Made by a program: the position numbers and the translations under genes
NCBI GenBank assembly: GCA_021839245.1
Contig: JAKCBQ010000001.1
Span: forward strand, 137,256-201,255
Length of the DNA: 64,000 bases
Reading direction: 5' to 3'
DNA from: Pseudomonadota bacterium
Lineage (GTDB): Bacteria; Pseudomonadota; Gammaproteobacteria; JAKAQQ01
The notes under the pieces: model-generated
The model's database searches: none
Told to the model about the DNA's origin: nothing
The model's input: the letters and a program-made list of their open reading frames with translations, nothing else
Part shown: positions 22,763-30,941 of the stretch, in pieces
Layout: each line of letters opens with the position of its first letter
How positions within the stretch are numbered: the stretch's first letter is position 1

Positions 22763-24178
22763 TCAGGAACCCTGCTCGTCAAGATCGAAGATCTCCCCGT
22801 CCTTGGGGGAAACCCAGTTCCGATGACCCGTTTGGGTGAGCCGTTCAGAGAAGGCCTTCATGCCGCGATCGTAGTCGCCGTGAACGAGAAAGATCTTCCG
22901 AGGGCGACCACAACGTTGGAGCCAAGCCCACAGCTGACTTTGGCCGGCGTGGGCCGAAAACCCGTTGATGGTATGAACACCCGCACGAACCGGCACCTCG
23001 GCGCCGAAAATCCGGAGGGACTTTCCTCCGTCGATGATGCGACGGGCGGGCGTTCCCTGGCTTGTATAGCCAACGAATATCAATGATGTAGAAAGATTTC
23101 CCAGATAATGCTCGAGGTGATGACGAATGCGCCCCCCTGTGCACATCCCGGAGCCTGCCATGATCACGGCCGGTCCCTTGACATCGTTGATGGCCTTCGA
23201 CTCCGTGACCTCCCTCGTGTAGTGGATGTTCGGCCGCTCGAAAGGATCACGAAGCGAAATCAACCGAGCCGCTTCGGGGCGAAGCTCGTCGAGGTTCTCC
23301 CGAAATGTCGCGGTGGCCGAAATGGCCATAGGCGAATCGAGAAAGACCGGCAATCGCGGATCGAGGCGTCCTCCCTCGAAACTCTCCGCGAGCACATAGA
23401 GGATATCTTGGGCCCGCTCGAGAGCAAAGGTGGGAATCAACGTCTTCCCCTGAGTCGAGGACGCCTTTCCGACCGTCGTCAAAAGCTCGTCGACAGAGTC
23501 GTCCCAAGGGCGGTGGTCCCGATCCCCGTAGGTCGTTTCCATGACGACGTAATCCGGCGCGCGAGGGGGCGGGTCGGAGTCCGCGAGAAGCGGACGGCCC
23601 GGCTCACCGATATCGCCCGAAAAAAAGATGCTTACGCCCGACCCCTTCGTCGTCTTGAGCTCGAGGAAGACCGAGGCCGATCCGAGGATGTGGCCGGCCT
23701 TGACGAAGGTCGCGTGAATCCCGGACGCCAATTCCCGTTGTTCCCCGTAGCGAACGGGCTTGTCGAAACGTCCCATCACATTCAGCACGTCCTCGGCCGA
23801 ATAGAGGGGTGCGGGAGACGTGCCACCTTCGTGCGGGTGTCGCTCGTGATGTCGCGCGCTCTCTTCTTGAAGTCCCGCCGCATCCATCAGGACGATGCGC
23901 GTGAGATCGCGGGTCGCGGCGGTGGCGAGCACTCGGCCACGGAAGCCGCGTTTGGCGAGCAGCGGAAGTCTCCCGCAGTGATCGAGATGGGCATGGGTCA
24001 GGATGACGAGGTCGATCGTTTGGGGATCAAAACCGAAATCCCCGGCGTTCTCTTCCTCGATTTCACGCCCGCCCTGGAAAAGTCCGCAATCGACGAGCAG
24101 CCGAAAACGATCGGTCTCGAGAAGATGGCACGAACCCGTCACTTGTCGGGCTGCGCCGTGGCAAGACAGGCGAATCAC
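22763..24178 (-). CDS. Metallo-beta-lactamase/beta-CASP ribonuclease
   Basis: Zinc-dependent RNA-processing nuclease of 471 residues in the CPSF73/Ysh1-like bacterial group. Seen: HAHLDH (62-67) and DCGLFQG for the metal site, FSGDIGEPGRPLL, METTYGDRDH, the beta-CASP insertion from about 215 (PTFALERAQDILY, FLDSPMA), GSGMCTGGRIRHHL, and NGFSAHAGQ and HGDY at the C-terminus. The product belongs with proteins that cut RNA endonucleolytically; the substrate is unknown. Convergent with the ATPase and followed 81 bp upstream by the phosphoketolase in the same direction, so possibly co-transcribed with it. Confidence 0.86.
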   Translation of the reverse strand: MIRLSCHGAARQVTGSCHLLETDRFRLLVDCGLFQGGREIEEENAGDFGFDPQTIDLVILTHAHLDHCGRLPLLAKRGFRGRVLATAATRDLTRIVLMDAAGLQEESARHHERHPHEGGTSPAPLYSAEDVLNVMGRFDKPVRYGEQRELASGIHATFVKAGHILGSASVFLELKTTKGSGVSIFFSGDIGEPGRPLLADSDPPPRAPDYVVMETTYGDRDHRPWDDSVDELLTTVGKASSTQGKTLIPTFALERAQDILYVLAESFEGGRLDPRLPVFLDSPMAISATATFRENLDELRPEAARLISLRDPFERPNIHYTREVTESKAINDVKGPAVIMAGSGMCTGGRIRHHLEHYLGNLSTSLIFVGYTSQGTPARRIIDGGKSLRIFGAEVPVRAGVHTINGFSAHAGQSQLWAWLQRCGRPRKIFLVHGDYDRGMKAFSERLTQTGHRNWVSPKDGEIFDLDEQGS

Positions 24179-24259
24179 GGTTGACCTCCGAAAACGAAAG
24201 GGAGACGAACCCGGGAACCGCGTCCCTTCCCCGGCGGAGAGGGCCAGCCTCGGACCATT

Positions 24260-26629
24260 TCAGGGCAACCCCCAACGCCAGCGACGAACCTCGGGGAGAT
24301 CCTCGAGATGAGTCGAGATATGGAGGCGGTGCCGCTCGAGAGTCTCGCGGCACTCTTCGCGGAGCGCCTCGGCCCTCGCACCATCCTTCTCGACCAGGTC
24401 GAGAGCCCTTAGCACGAGATGGTAGCGACTCAGTCCGTTCAGGACCACCATGTCGAAGGGTGTCGTGGTCGTTCCTTCCTCACGATAACCCTCCACGACG
24501 AACCGTTCGGGATGCGAACGGGCCCCGACGAGCCCTTCGATCACGTGAGGGTAGCCGTGGAAGGCGAAGAGTACGGGGCGATCGCGGGTAAAGATCTCGT
24601 TGAAGGCGGCGTGGGGAATCCCGTCCGGATGGTCCTCGGGCAAGGTCAGGGTCAAAAGGTTGGTGACGTTCACGAACCGAAACGAAAGGTCGGGAAGACG
24701 TCGCCGCAGCAAATCCGCCGCCGCCAGCGTCTCGAGGGTGGGGACGTCGCCCGCACAGGCGAGCACAAGCGAAGGGGATTCGCTCTCCCCTCCTTCGGCC
24801 CACCGCCAGCGTCCGAGTCCGGCCGCGGCGTGACGAACGGCGTCGTCCAATCCGAGCCAGGTCGGCATCGGCTGCTTCCCGGCGATGAGGAGATTGACCC
24901 GGTGACGGCTCGCCAACGCGTGGCGACTCACAGCCAAGAGTGTGTTCGCATCGGGCGCCAGATAGACGCGGACGTAACGGTGCCGACGGTTGAGGACATT
25001 GTCGATGAACCCTGGGCCCTGATGGCTGTAGCCGTTGTGGTCCTGACGCCAGGTGTGCGACGTCAAAAGGATGTTGAGGGACGGGAGCGGACGGCGCCAC
25101 GGGATCGCGTCGGACGACTTGAGCCATTTCACGTGCTGGTTGATCATGCTGTCGACGATCGGGGCAAAGGCCTCGTAGCACGCGAAGAGACCGTGCCGCC
25201 CGGTGAGGACGTAGCCTTCGAGCCACCCTTCGCAACAGTGTTCAGAAAGGACTTCGAACACACGCCCCTCGGGACTGAGATGATCGTCCTCGGGACCAAT
25301 GGGCTGGAGCGTGCAGCGGTCGGTCACCTCGAACACGGCGTCGAGCCGGTTCGAGACGAGTTCGTCCGGGCAGAAAAGGCGGAAATTCGTCTCGTTGGCA
25401 CGGAGAACGTCCCGAAGCCACTGACCGAGCGAGCGTGTGGCTTCCACGTCGTCCGCCCCGGGCGACGAGACGGACGGCGCCACGGGCTCGAGGGGCGGCA
25501 GCCGAAGATCGAGACTCACACGTCCGCCGTCGGCGTCCGGGACATTGCCGGGCAGGAACGGATCGTCGGGAAGACCGGACAGCAAGCGCTCACGGGGACG
25601 TCCCGCCTCGTCGAAGAGTTCCTCCGGACGATAACTTTTCAGCCAGGACTCCAGTTGGGCCAACTGCTCGGCGTCCTCGCGGGCCCGAGGAAGGGGAACC
25701 TGATGAGCCCGAAACGTGCCTTCGACAGGAAGACCATCGACGACGCGTGGGCCCGTCCAGCCCTTGGGCGTTCTCAGAACGAGAAGCGGCCACGGGGGCG
25801 TGGTTCGTGCCGAGACGGTTCCGTCCCGCCACGACGACTGGATCTCCTCAATCTCCGCAAGCACGGCGTCCATGGTCCGGCTCAAGACGGCATGAACCCG
25901 CGCGGGATCCGCGCTTCTCACGAGATGAGTCCGGTAACCGAGTCCGTCGAAATGGCGGGCGATGTCGCGGTCGCTCATGCGACCCAGAACCGTGGGTGCC
26001 GCAATCCTGTAGCCGTTGAGATGCAGGACGGGAAAGACCGCCCCGTCGCGTTTCGGGTTGAGATAGTGGAGAGACTTCCACGCCCCGCTGGACGGCCCGG
26101 TCTCGGCCTCGCCGTCCCCCACGACGGCCATGACGAAAAGATCCGGGCGATCGAAGGCGGCGCCGACGGCGTGAAGGAGACCGTAACCGAGTTCCCCTCC
26201 CTCGTGGACGGCGCCCGGGACATGAGGGCCCACGTGACTGGGCACGCCCCCGGGCGTCGAGAATTCACGGCAGAGCCGGTGGAGTCCCCCAATGTTGCGA
26301 GCCAGCTCCGGGCGGACATTGTGGTAACTGCCCTCGAGCCAGACGTTGGCCAGGACGGCCGGCGCCCCGTGACCCGGCCCGGGAATGAACAGTGTCCGCC
26401 TGCCCTGTGTCCGGGCGATTCGAAGAAGTTGAATGTAGAGAAGGTTGAGCCCGGGACACGTCCCCCAGTGTCCGAGAAGCCGCGGTTTGATGTGTTCCGG
26501 ACGAAGCGGCTCCCTGAGCAGCACGTTGTCGAGAAGAAAGATCTGACTTGCGGAAAGATAGTTTGTCGCACGCCACCAGAGCGATTGCCAGGCGGTGTCA
26601 CGCCGAGACGGAGAAGCGGTGACGTTCAT
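24260..26629 (-). CDS. xfp: Phosphoketolase (xylulose-5-P / fructose-6-P)
   Basis: TPP enzyme that cleaves xylulose-5-phosphate or fructose-6-phosphate with phosphate to acetyl-phosphate and G3P or E4P. The 789-residue product has LLGHWGTCPGLNLLY (50-64), GPGHGAPA (84-91), STPGGVPSHVGPHVPGAVHEGGELG split by known active-site His residues, TPP motif GDGEAETGP (171-179), and a C-terminal transketolase-like half with QDHNGYSHQGPGF. Length agrees with the family (about 790-820). The ATG at 26629 is used instead of TTG two codons upstream. No acetate kinase is in the window; the SatP-like gene at 49313 is a distant possible link. Confidence 0.95.
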   Translation of the reverse strand: MNVTASPSRRDTAWQSLWWRATNYLSASQIFLLDNVLLREPLRPEHIKPRLLGHWGTCPGLNLLYIQLLRIARTQGRRTLFIPGPGHGAPAVLANVWLEGSYHNVRPELARNIGGLHRLCREFSTPGGVPSHVGPHVPGAVHEGGELGYGLLHAVGAAFDRPDLFVMAVVGDGEAETGPSSGAWKSLHYLNPKRDGAVFPVLHLNGYRIAAPTVLGRMSDRDIARHFDGLGYRTHLVRSADPARVHAVLSRTMDAVLAEIEEIQSSWRDGTVSARTTPPWPLLVLRTPKGWTGPRVVDGLPVEGTFRAHQVPLPRAREDAEQLAQLESWLKSYRPEELFDEAGRPRERLLSGLPDDPFLPGNVPDADGGRVSLDLRLPPLEPVAPSVSSPGADDVEATRSLGQWLRDVLRANETNFRLFCPDELVSNRLDAVFEVTDRCTLQPIGPEDDHLSPEGRVFEVLSEHCCEGWLEGYVLTGRHGLFACYEAFAPIVDSMINQHVKWLKSSDAIPWRRPLPSLNILLTSHTWRQDHNGYSHQGPGFIDNVLNRRHRYVRVYLAPDANTLLAVSRHALASRHRVNLLIAGKQPMPTWLGLDDAVRHAAAGLGRWRWAEGGESESPSLVLACAGDVPTLETLAAADLLRRRLPDLSFRFVNVTNLLTLTLPEDHPDGIPHAAFNEIFTRDRPVLFAFHGYPHVIEGLVGARSHPERFVVEGYREEGTTTTPFDMVVLNGLSRYHLVLRALDLVEKDGARAEALREECRETLERHRLHISTHLEDLPEVRRWRWGLP

Positions 26630-27023
26630 GATCAACCCGTTCCCTTGCCCGTGGTGACCCTGTCACTTTAACACGTGAGGCCGCAATGCTCGTTGGTCCC
26701 GAATTCATAAAGCCTACAAGTCCAGAATCGTTCCAAGGCCCGAAGCATCGTGGATGGACGCTTCTCGTCATCCCCAGGAATCCACGAGATGTCACTCTTG
26801 GACATCCTGGCTCCTTGACACGGGTGCGAGAACGGAGCCCCGATTCCCGGACCCGACTCGTGGGTTTTTTCATACCGTGCGTTTGCGGCACACGGCTTCT
26901 CCGTGACCCCTCGGATCGATCCGCCCGTCCCACGATCCGCCCGTCCCACGAGGAGCCTCCCGAGATGCAAACGAGCCCGTGCCGTTCTATACTGCCCATG
27001 GACTCTGAAACGGGAGACCACTC
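26630..27023. other. Intergenic; leader and probable promoter of the small repeat-protein gene
   Basis: Nearly 400 bp. Near its right end, TATACT (26988-26993) precedes the small gene, with a weak ATGCAA at 26965-26970 as possible -35 (17-bp spacer); start of transcription would be near 27000. The tandem CCCGTCCCACGA-like repeat near 26925-26950 is short. No gene recognised in the rest. Confidence 0.4.
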
Positions 27024-27224
27024 ATGAAACGGAAATACATCAAAAACGTCCGAGGGCAACTCGAGGGCTATATCGACACAGACGATAACGGCCACGAGAG
27101 TGCCAAAAACTCGCGCGGCCAACTGCTCGGGAGCTACAAGCCGGAGACCGATCTGACCGTCGACGTGAAGGGTCAGACAACGAGCTACGGTGACTCGCTC
27201 TCGGCGCTCATCGAAAAAGACTGA
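27024..27224 (+). CDS. Small repeat protein of unknown function
   Basis: Hydrophilic 66-residue product, not recognised. It is built of about three 20-residue imperfect repeats, each with Asn/Asp-x-(Arg/Lys)-Gly-Gln followed by Gly or Ser-Tyr: KNVRGQLEGYID, KNSRGQLLGSYK and VDVKGQTTSYGD. A GGGAGA sequence lies nine bases before the ATG and a -10 box is upstream, so it looks expressed. No signal peptide or membrane span. Short beta-hairpin repeat proteins of this look occur across Proteobacteria with no assigned role. Monocistronic. Confidence 0.65.
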   Translation: MKRKYIKNVRGQLEGYIDTDDNGHESAKNSRGQLLGSYKPETDLTVDVKGQTTSYGDSLSALIEKD

Positions 27225-27634
27225 TCCGCTCACCCGCCTGCGGGCACGGCAGGCATTCGGCCGCACCACGACGGCCTCACACGAGAGTGGGAGGTGAGCT
27301 CCTTGATCGCACCGCAGCCGCGCGCTCGGGCAACCCCGCTCGGATGATCTCCCCGACGGTTATCCTGTTGTGCGTGTGGCAAAAACGCAGGCGCGCGACT
27401 TCGATTTTTCTTTCATGATTCGGATCAAGGCTCGGAGCCCCGGCAGGTCTTCACGACCGATTGCTCTAATCCCCCGCCGCCCGGAGCAAGCACCTCCAAG
27501 ACGATCGCCCAAGTCCGTACTTTTCTCGGAAAGGGTCAAAAGGTCGACGCGATGCAATAAGCCTCGGTAAGTCGTCGGGTGCACGTTCCCAGTGCACCCT
27601 GTGACGCATCTCCACCTTGCTTCTTCGTATCCCT
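27225..27634. other. Intergenic with a perfect inverted repeat
   Basis: 410 bp between the small gene and the MFS transporter (convergent). An 8-bp perfect stem GGGTGCAC / GTGCACCC (27577-27584 and 27592-27599, 7-nt loop) lies 36 bp past the MFS stop and may be its terminator, though no T run follows. No gene recognised elsewhere. Confidence 0.45.
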
Positions 27635-29110
27635 TCAATCCGTTGAAGCACCGTGGTGGGATTCGAGCTCCCGGCCAAGGCCGGACACCCGGTAGCGCAC
27701 GGTGGTTCCGAACCCCAGCAGCGTGACGACAGCGAGCAAGGCAAACACCGCATCCATCCCTCCGCTCGCTTGAAGCAGAGGGATCAAGAAGACCCCCAAC
27801 ACAGCCCCGAGCTTGGCAAGGGAGGCCGAGAATCCCGCACCCGTGCCGCGGATGTTGGTCGGGAAAACTTCAGACGGGAGGAGATAAGTCGTACTGTTCG
27901 GGCCTGCGTTCATGCTGAGATTGAACAGCATGAAGCCCGTCAGGAAACCAGGCAGGCGAACCGCCGGGTCTCGAACGATCGTCGAAATCGCAAGGATGCC
28001 GAGGCCGGCCAGCATACCCGCAAAGCCCACGAGCTGCATACGGACCGCCCCCCAACGAGGAACCGCCCACCACCCGAGAAGGAAACCGGCCAAAAGAAAA
28101 GAATCGACGGCTCCTCCCCAGGCCACGAGAAGGGAAAGATTGTTGCCCCCCTGTCCGGCCCCCAAGTGGAGCGCCTCGAGAAGCACGATCGTGAAGAGTC
28201 CGACGCCGTAGGCTGCGACATCCAACATGAACCACGGGACGGAGGCCAAGAGGGTCCGACGCAGATAAGCCGGATCGAACAGCGTCCGAAATCCGAGGGA
28301 TTGGGGCTTGGACACAGGTTTGATCACCACGTGGGGCGTTTCTCCCAAGCGTTCGGCCGCTGCCGGGAGCCTCGGATCCTCGTCGCGAACGATCCACCGG
28401 ATGGCCCGTGCCGCCTCGCGGTTACGGCCTTTTGCCATCAACCAGCGTGGGCTCTCGGGAATGACGAACCGGAGAATCAGGAACACCACGGCCAAGAGAG
28501 CTTCGGCAAGAAAGAAAAGCCGCCACACCGAAAGACCCGTCCGCTCCTCCAAAAGGAGAAATGACGTCCCCGCCCCTGTCAGCATACCGATCGCCTGCAG
28601 GCTCATCGCCGCGACCATGGCGCGGCTTCGCGATTGCACGGGCATGCACTCGGCGATCTCGCTGCTGCCCACGGGGAAGTCCATGCCGACGGCCATCCCC
28701 ATGAGGAACTGTCCGGCGATCAACGTTCCTCCACCGGATGCCAGGGCGCACACGAGCGTCGCCAACGTGAGCCCGACGCTGTCCACGAGCAGCCACGTCT
28801 TCCGGCCGTACTTGTCGGCAAAGCGGCCTCCCGAAAACGCCCCCAGGACGGCCCCCAACAGGAGAGACGCGCTCGTGAGAGAGAGCTGAAAACTCGTGAA
28901 GTGAAAGTCCTTGACGAGAAAAGGAATCGCAATTCCCAGCATGAAAACGGAAAGCCCGTCGAGGAGCATGCCTCCCGCCGCCGCAAACCAGAGGAGTTTG
29001 TGCGAGGATCGCAGCCCGGACCCATCCAGGATCTCAAGCAAGACGAGATGGTCCGGATCGACGGATGTCGTCTGATCTCCGAGAGAAGACGAAGAAAGGT
29101 TCGGGGTCAT
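27635..29110 (-). CDS. MFS transporter, sugar-porter/organic-acid type
   Basis: Secondary transporter of 491 residues with about 12 spans. Seen: a soluble N-terminus of about 40 residues, then FAAAGGMLLDGLSVFML, the A-motif GRFADKYGRKTW between spans 2 and 3, MGMAVGMDFPVGSSEIAE, IPESPRWLMAKGRNREA at the end of the first half, and LPSEVFPTNIRGTGAGF in span 10-11. These signatures are those of the sugar porter/metabolite:H+ symporter branches; substrate not predictable. Convergent with the small repeat gene; upstream lies the decayed element. Confidence 0.85.
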   Translation of the reverse strand: MTPNLSSSSLGDQTTSVDPDHLVLLEILDGSGLRSSHKLLWFAAAGGMLLDGLSVFMLGIAIPFLVKDFHFTSFQLSLTSASLLLGAVLGAFSGGRFADKYGRKTWLLVDSVGLTLATLVCALASGGGTLIAGQFLMGMAVGMDFPVGSSEIAECMPVQSRSRAMVAAMSLQAIGMLTGAGTSFLLLEERTGLSVWRLFFLAEALLAVVFLILRFVIPESPRWLMAKGRNREAARAIRWIVRDEDPRLPAAAERLGETPHVVIKPVSKPQSLGFRTLFDPAYLRRTLLASVPWFMLDVAAYGVGLFTIVLLEALHLGAGQGGNNLSLLVAWGGAVDSFLLAGFLLGWWAVPRWGAVRMQLVGFAGMLAGLGILAISTIVRDPAVRLPGFLTGFMLFNLSMNAGPNSTTYLLPSEVFPTNIRGTGAGFSASLAKLGAVLGVFLIPLLQASGGMDAVFALLAVVTLLGFGTTVRYRVSGLGRELESHHGASTD

Positions 29111-29429
29111 GCCCGTAGTACACTCCTGGGCTCATGGAAGGACGAATGATTCGTGATCCACCCGTCACGACGAGCAATTATGCGCGTATGGTTTACATAC
29201 GTAGCTTACTATCTACATCAGGTAGCCACGTGCCTTGTCGGGACAAAAGCCGAGTTTGGGCGATCACTTTTAGGCTTCTTTAAACGCGAAGCATCATGGT
29301 TGAACCAACAACCCGAAATATTGCACCCTTCTTTATTGAGCATCCTACGGGCAACAATGCCAGACTGAAGTGGCCCCCCAAAGTTGGACAGGGGGGTAAG
29401 CTCTAGGCTTCTGGATGGGGAGTCAAGAG
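29111..29429. other. Intergenic with an insertion-sequence-like end remnant
   Basis: About 300 bp, AT-richer than the chromosome average at 29160-29350, marking the left part of the decayed element. The segment at about 29369-29391 (core CCCCCCAAAGTTGGACA) resembles the terminal inverted repeat of IS3-group elements, but no transposase or second end is present. No gene recognised. Confidence 0.4.
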
Positions 29430-29639
29430 ATGAAGATGATTCGCGACACCCGGGAACGTCTCCAGGTCTCGCAGGCAGTGTTTGCGCGCCAGCTTCGTGT
29501 CTCCCTGCGCACACTGGAGAACTGGGAGCAGGGCCGTGCCGCACCCACCAACACCCAGGCCGCGGCACTCATCCTGATGGTGCACAAATACCCGGACACC
29601 CTGAAGCGTCTGGGTGCACTCAGCGATAAGGCCGCTTGA
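29430..29639 (+). CDS. XRE-family HTH protein, orphan antitoxin-like
   Basis: DNA-binding protein of 69 residues. Seen: IRDTRERLQVSQAVFARQL, then LRVSLRTLENWEQGRAAPT, the helix-turn-helix of the HigA/NadS-type antitoxins whose toxins are RelE/HigB-like; the end HKYPDTLKRLG also fits. The usual toxin partner upstream is not found, so the gene is an orphan. The ATG at 29430 has GGGGAG seven bases upstream and is chosen over the ATG at 29415. It lies inside the decayed tRNA-Asn element. Confidence 0.7.
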   Translation: MKMIRDTRERLQVSQAVFARQLRVSLRTLENWEQGRAAPTNTQAAALILMVHKYPDTLKRLGALSDKAA

Positions 29640-29740
29640 TGGCGGGGAGATCACAAGGCACGAGAAGGCGCTTCCAAATCCTGATGTAATATCAACTGAA
29701 GCCGCCCGGGGTCTCCAGAGAGCGCGGAATGGGAGAGGTC

Positions 29741-30440
29741 ATGACAAGAAAAAATCTGGCATCGTCAGCAAACGGTGCCAAACCCAGCACCGGCGCCAAG
29801 CTCAGCTTCGAAGCCAAGCTCCGGGCCGCCGCCGACGTGCTGTGCAACAACATGGACGCTGCGGAGCACAAGCATGTTGTCCTGGGCCTGATCTTTCTCA
29901 AGTACATCTCCGACGCCTTCGAGGCCAAGCACGCCGAGCTCAAAGCCGACAAGAAATCGAGTGCCGATCCCGAGGACCCCGACGAGCACCGCGCCGTCAG
30001 CATCTTCGGGTGCCGAAAAGCCCGCTGGGCACATTTCAAAGCCAGCGCCCGCAACCCAGCATTGGGACCCTTGTCGATGACGCCATGACCACCATCGAGC
30101 ACGATAATTCCTCCCTCAATGGCGTATTGCCAAAAGACTTCGGGCGTACCGGTCTCGACAAGCAGCGCCAGAGCGGTGGGCCAGTTCTATACCCCGTCCC
30201 GCGTGGTACGCGTGCTGGTCGAGATGCTCGCGCCCTACAAGGGCGGGTTTACGACCCCCGCTGCGGGTCCGGGGGTATGTTCGTGCAGTCCGCGCTGCGC
30301 GTGAACGTGGACAACGACACGCTGCTCCGCATTCTGGACAATCCCGCGGCGATGGCTGCCGTGGGGCGTATTGAGGGCTGGCGCTCGCTCGGCGACAACA
30401 TCATCGAGACGATCATTAACAAGAGTCGGACATGTTTCGG
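29741..30440 (+). pseudogene. hsdM: hsdM remnant (type I restriction-modification methylase), multiply broken
   Basis: Starts well: GGGAGAGG then ATG at 29741, and an HsdM N-terminus with LRAAADVLCNNMDAAEHKHV and LGLIFLKYISDAFEAKHAEL. Around 30055 the frame shifts; the continuation GTLVDDAMTTIEHDNSSLNGVLPKDF reads in another frame. After LDKQRQ (about 30170) some 80 codons of the family are missing; QFYTPSRVVRVLVEMLAPYKG reads in a third frame, and the catalytic-domain SAM motif VYDPRCGSGGMFVQS in yet another. The NPPF motif and the C-terminal half are gone. It cannot make a methylase. The product of the last part (VDNDTLLRILDNPAAM) is not recognised. Confidence 0.85.
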
Positions 30441-30856
30441 GTCGTTACCGACCTCACGGTGAAGGACTTCCACCTGCTAGTTCGCCTCAAGGTGTTCAAC
30501 ACCGGGCAGATGAACCAGACTGTCTTCGCCTACCGTTGCTACGAAGACGCCCCGCTTCGTTATACGGGAATCGAGAATTACGAGAGCCTGACCCACTATG
30601 AACTCTATGACATCATGGTTGCGAGAGAGTGAAATGGCGGCGATCGCGCTCCGGATGCACGAAAAGGTGAAGAGGCGTTGGGCGGCCGAGACCGAGCGGG
30701 CGTGGAAGGAACTGGGCCGCTACGACTTCGATGCCCCGAGCCTGCGTCAAACGTATCCTGCGCAAATACGACTACCCGCCGGACATGCAGGAGAGAGCCA
30801 CCCAGACGGTGCTGGAGCAGGCGGAGCTGCTGTCGGAGACCTGGGCCACAGCATGA
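30441..30856 (+). pseudogene. hsdR C-terminal remnant and adjacent fragments
   Basis: Two broken pieces. The first, about 30432-30632, encodes VKDFHLLVRLKVFNTGQMNQ and YTGIENYESLTHYELYDI, which I do not recognise with certainty (it looks like the C-terminal part of a large helicase or nuclease). The second ends at the TGA 30854-30856 and reads [20 protein letters not shown] then [12 protein letters not shown], the typical C-terminus of type I restriction subunit HsdR. A frameshift near 30750 separates it from the upstream coiled segment. hsdS is absent. Confidence 0.65.
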
Positions 30857-30941
30857 TCAGTAGCATAGGTATCGATACCAACATTGAAAGTGGCATAGGC
30901 CGGGCAACCATCCCCGCCACATCGTGGCGGAGGGGCACGAT

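Noticed and set aside
29369..29391. A complete IS3-type insertion sequence
   Set aside because: Only one end-like sequence is seen; no transposase and no second inverted repeat were found within the window.
29100..29430. A second copy of the tRNA-Asn 3' end (attR) at the left edge of the element
   Set aside because: Scanning by eye for a repeat of the T-arm/acceptor sequence gave no convincing match in this region; a computed search is needed.
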